A DNA stretch of 29,847 bases from Lonsdalea britannica (GTDB lineage Bacteria > Pseudomonadota > Gammaproteobacteria > Enterobacterales > Enterobacteriaceae): the NCBI RefSeq assembly GCF_946477055.1, contig NZ_CAMKXG010000009.1, forward strand, positions 1 to 29,847, in the 5' to 3' direction. Under the pieces are notes generated by a model, which was not told the origin of the DNA, ran no database searches, and saw only the letters and a program-made list of their open reading frames with translations. The number at the start of each line of letters is the position of its first letter. Position 1 is the first letter of the stretch. Shown here one piece after another: positions 28,320 through 29,847 of the stretch. The position numbers were made by a program, and so were the translations under genes.

Positions 28320-28835
28320 ATGCAATTCAATAAAGTGCTGAAAGGCCTGATGTTGGCTCTGCCGGTGCTGGCTGTTGCCGCGTGTAGCTCTAACAAACAT
28401 GCTAACAACGACCAATCTTCTGAGAATGGCGTCGGCGTTGGCAGTGGTATGGAAAACGGCGGCAACATGTCATCCTCTGAGCAGGCTCGCCTGCAGATGC
28501 AGGAACTGCAACGCAACAACATCGTTTACTTCGATCTGGACAAATATGACATCCGTTCAGATTTCGCCCAGATGCTGGATTCCCATGCCGCATTCCTGCG
28601 CAGCAACCCGTCTTACAAAGTGACCATCGAAGGTCATGCGGATGAACGTGGTACGCCGGAATACAACATTGCACTGGGTGAACGTCGTGCGAATGCCGTG
28701 CAGATGTATCTGCAGGGTAAAGGGGTTTCTTCTGACCAGATCTCTATCGTTTCTTACGGTAAAGAAAAACCTGCGGTTCTGGGTCATGACGAAGCTGCTT
28801 ACTCTAAAAACCGTCGTGCCGTTCTGGTCTACTAA
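28320..28835 (+). CDS. pal: Peptidoglycan-associated lipoprotein Pal
   Basis: Outer-membrane lipoprotein that binds peptidoglycan and TolB, completing the envelope bridge. It is 171 aa (E. coli 173). The signal peptide ends in a lipobox V-A-A-C with Cys22 as the lipidated residue, followed by SSNKHAN and a Gly/Asn/Ser linker. The OmpA-like domain (about 65-171) contains [13 protein letters not shown] and the peptidoglycan-binding block [30 protein letters not shown] lies before the ATG at 28320. cpoB begins 9 nt after its stop. Confidence 0.97.
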   Translation: MQFNKVLKGLMLALPVLAVAACSSNKHANNDQSSENGVGVGSGMENGGNMSSSEQARLQMQELQRNNIVYFDLDKYDIRSDFAQMLDSHAAFLRSNPSYKVTIEGHADERGTPEYNIALGERRANAVQMYLQGKGVSSDQISIVSYGKEKPAVLGHDEAAYSKNRRAVLVY

Positions 28836-28844
28836 GAGTATTGC

Positions 28845-29618
28845 ATGAACAGTAACTTCAGACCTTACCTTCTAAGTCTGTCGTTACTGGTTGGCGTAGC
28901 GGCCCCCTGGGTCGCTACCGCCCAAGCGCCAATCAGTAATGCCGGCTCAGGCTCGGTGGAAGATCGAGTCACTCAACTGGAGCGAATCTCAAACGCTCAC
29001 AGCCAGCTTTTAACCCAACTTCAGCAACAGCTCTCCGATAACCAGCGTGATATCGACAGCCTGCGTGGTCAGATTCAGGAAAGTCAGTATCAGCTCAATC
29101 AAGTCGTAGAGCGTCAGAAACAGATCTACCAGCAAATAGATAGCCTGAGCTCTCAGGGCGCGCAGACGCCTGCTCCTGAGGCCTCAGACGCTAGCAATCC
29201 CCCTGCGGCGAGTAACGCTGCTCCGACCGCGCCTGCCAGCACGGGAGACGCGAATAGCGATTACAACGCCGCCGTGGCGCTGGTGCTCGAAAAAAAGCAG
29301 TATGATCAGGCTATTGTTGCGTTGCAAAACTTCGTCAAGAAATATCCTGATTCCACTTATCAGCCCAATGCCAACTATTGGCTGGGACAGTTGAACTACA
29401 ACAAGGGTAAGAAAGACGATGCGGCTTACTATTTCGCCAATGTCGTAAAAAACTACCCGAAATCTCCTAAAGCCTCTGAAGCCTTGTATAAGGTTGGAGT
29501 GATCATGCAGGAGAAAGGCCAGACTGATAAAGCCCAAGCGGTGTATCGTCAGGTGGTCAAAATGTATCCCAATACAGAAAGTGCCAAACTGGCGCAAAAA
29601 TCCTTGTCCCACTCTTAA
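28845..29618 (+). CDS. cpoB: Cell division coordinator CpoB (YbgF)
   Basis: Periplasmic protein that in E. coli couples Tol action to PBP1B peptidoglycan synthesis at the septum. It is 257 aa (E. coli 263). A signal peptide probably ends ATA-QAP (after residue 26). An N-terminal trimerising coiled coil (about 38-100, SVEDRVTQLERISNAHSQLLTQL onward, with regular Leu/Gln heptads) is joined by a Pro/Ala/Ser linker (about 105-140) to a TPR domain (about 145-255). The TPR part includes YNAAVALVLEKKQYDQAIVAL, ANYWLGQLNYNKGKKDDAAYYF and EALYKVGVIMQEKGQTDKAQAVY. It is last in the tol-pal cluster and is followed by a strong terminator. Confidence 0.96.
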   Translation: MNSNFRPYLLSLSLLVGVAAPWVATAQAPISNAGSGSVEDRVTQLERISNAHSQLLTQLQQQLSDNQRDIDSLRGQIQESQYQLNQVVERQKQIYQQIDSLSSQGAQTPAPEASDASNPPAASNAAPTAPASTGDANSDYNAAVALVLEKKQYDQAIVALQNFVKKYPDSTYQPNANYWLGQLNYNKGKKDDAAYYFANVVKNYPKSPKASEALYKVGVIMQEKGQTDKAQAVYRQVVKMYPNTESAKLAQKSLSHS

Positions 29619-29629
29619 TTTCTACGATA

Positions 29630-29676
29630 AGGCGCAAAACTTGCTCTAAAGGAGCGGGTTTTGCGCCTATTTGTTT
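29630..29676 (+). terminator. Terminator of the tolB-pal-cpoB transcript
   Basis: A 17-bp stem, with left arm 29630-29646 (AGGCGCAAAACTTGCTC) and right arm 29652-29668 (GAGCGGGTTTTGCGCCT), includes two G-U pairs and a 5-nt loop. ATTTGTTT follows. It starts 12 nt after the cpoB stop and clearly separates it from the tRNA gene. Confidence 0.9.
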
Positions 29677-29714
29677 GAGTTGTAAGCAGTTAAACGTTTT
29701 TTTTATAAAATAGG

Positions 29715-29742
29715 TTGCTTGGAAAAATTATCACAGTAATAT
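29715..29742 (+). promoter_or_regulatory. Promoter of the tRNA-Lys gene (operon)
   Basis: TTGCTT (29715-29720) and TAATAT (29737-29742) are 16 bp apart, and a G/C-rich stretch (GCCGCC, 29745-29750) follows near the start of transcription. Such G/C-rich discriminators mark stable-RNA promoters under ppGpp control. An A/T-rich segment upstream (29699-29711) could act as an UP element. Confidence 0.68.
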
Positions 29743-29792
29743 ATGCCGCCGTTGCCAAGGCGATAGTGAATCGCTGAAGTGATGTGGAAATT

Positions 29793-29847
29793 GGGTCGTT
29801 AGCTCAGTTGGTAGAGCAGTTGACTTTTAATCAATTGGTCGCAGGTT
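29793..29847 (+). tRNA. lysT: tRNA-Lys(UUU), 5' part, cut by window edge
   Basis: The first 55 nt of a lysine tRNA: acceptor strand GGGTCGT, D-loop AGCTCAGTTGGTAGAGC, anticodon stem TTGA/TCAA with loop CTTTTAA and anticodon TTT at 29826-29828, and the start of the T-arm GCAGGTT. It matches the E. coli tRNA-Lys and sits in the same place, after cpoB, where E. coli has a lysT-valT-... cluster. The symbol is given by that synteny. Confidence 0.96.

Noticed and set aside
29793..29847. tRNA-Lys as a prophage or island attachment site
   Set aside because: tRNA-Lys genes can serve as attachment sites, but only the 5' part is visible and no integrase or duplicated 3' end is in the window.

Overview
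This window is a chromosomal backbone segment from a member of the order Enterobacterales. Almost every gene matches, in length and key residues, the E. coli block kdpD / ybfA / ybgA-phr / ybgI-pxpBCA-nei / gltA / sdhCDAB-sucABCD / cydABX-ybgE / ybgC-tolQRAB-pal-cpoB / lysT. The fairly GC-rich codon use, the two-domain YbgA and the absence of mng genes between sucD and cydA suggest a plant-associated lineage such as Pectobacteriaceae (Brenneria, Lonsdalea, Dickeya). That placement is inference and uncertain.

Layout. 1-1315 (-): 5' part of kdpD, a potassium/turgor sensor kinase that runs off the left edge. 1617-1817 (+): ybfA. The E. coli kdpFABC pump genes, expected between these two, are absent here. 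1966-4372: ybgA (TudS-like domain plus DUF1722) and photolyase phrB. 4396-8342: a tight run of ybgI, the 5-oxoprolinase genes pxpB, pxpC and pxpA, and DNA glycosylase nei. It meets convergent gltA (8486-9772, -) at a strong hairpin terminator.

9773-10427 is a divergent control region. It holds the sdhC promoter, a CRP-like site and a strikingly structured leader for gltA. sdhCDAB and sucABCD (10428-20104) encode succinate dehydrogenase, 2-oxoglutarate dehydrogenase E1/E2 and succinyl-CoA synthetase, and end at a textbook terminator. With gltA they cover much of the oxidative TCA cycle. A long AT-rich region (20182-20804) precedes cydA-cydB-cydX-ybgE, the cytochrome bd oxidase. Electrons from succinate enter the quinol pool through Sdh and can leave through bd.

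24089-29618 is the Tol-Pal cell-envelope system (ybgC, tolQRA, tolB, pal, cpoB). It closes with a long hairpin terminator, and the first 55 nt of a tRNA-Lys(UUU) gene with its own promoter lie at the right edge.

I found no mobile elements, CRISPR, prophage or unknown gene cluster, and no convincing novel multi-gene system. The items most worth a second look are the apparent loss of kdpFABC beside an intact kdpD N-terminal half, the multi-stem gltA leader, and the fused YbgA next to photolyase.
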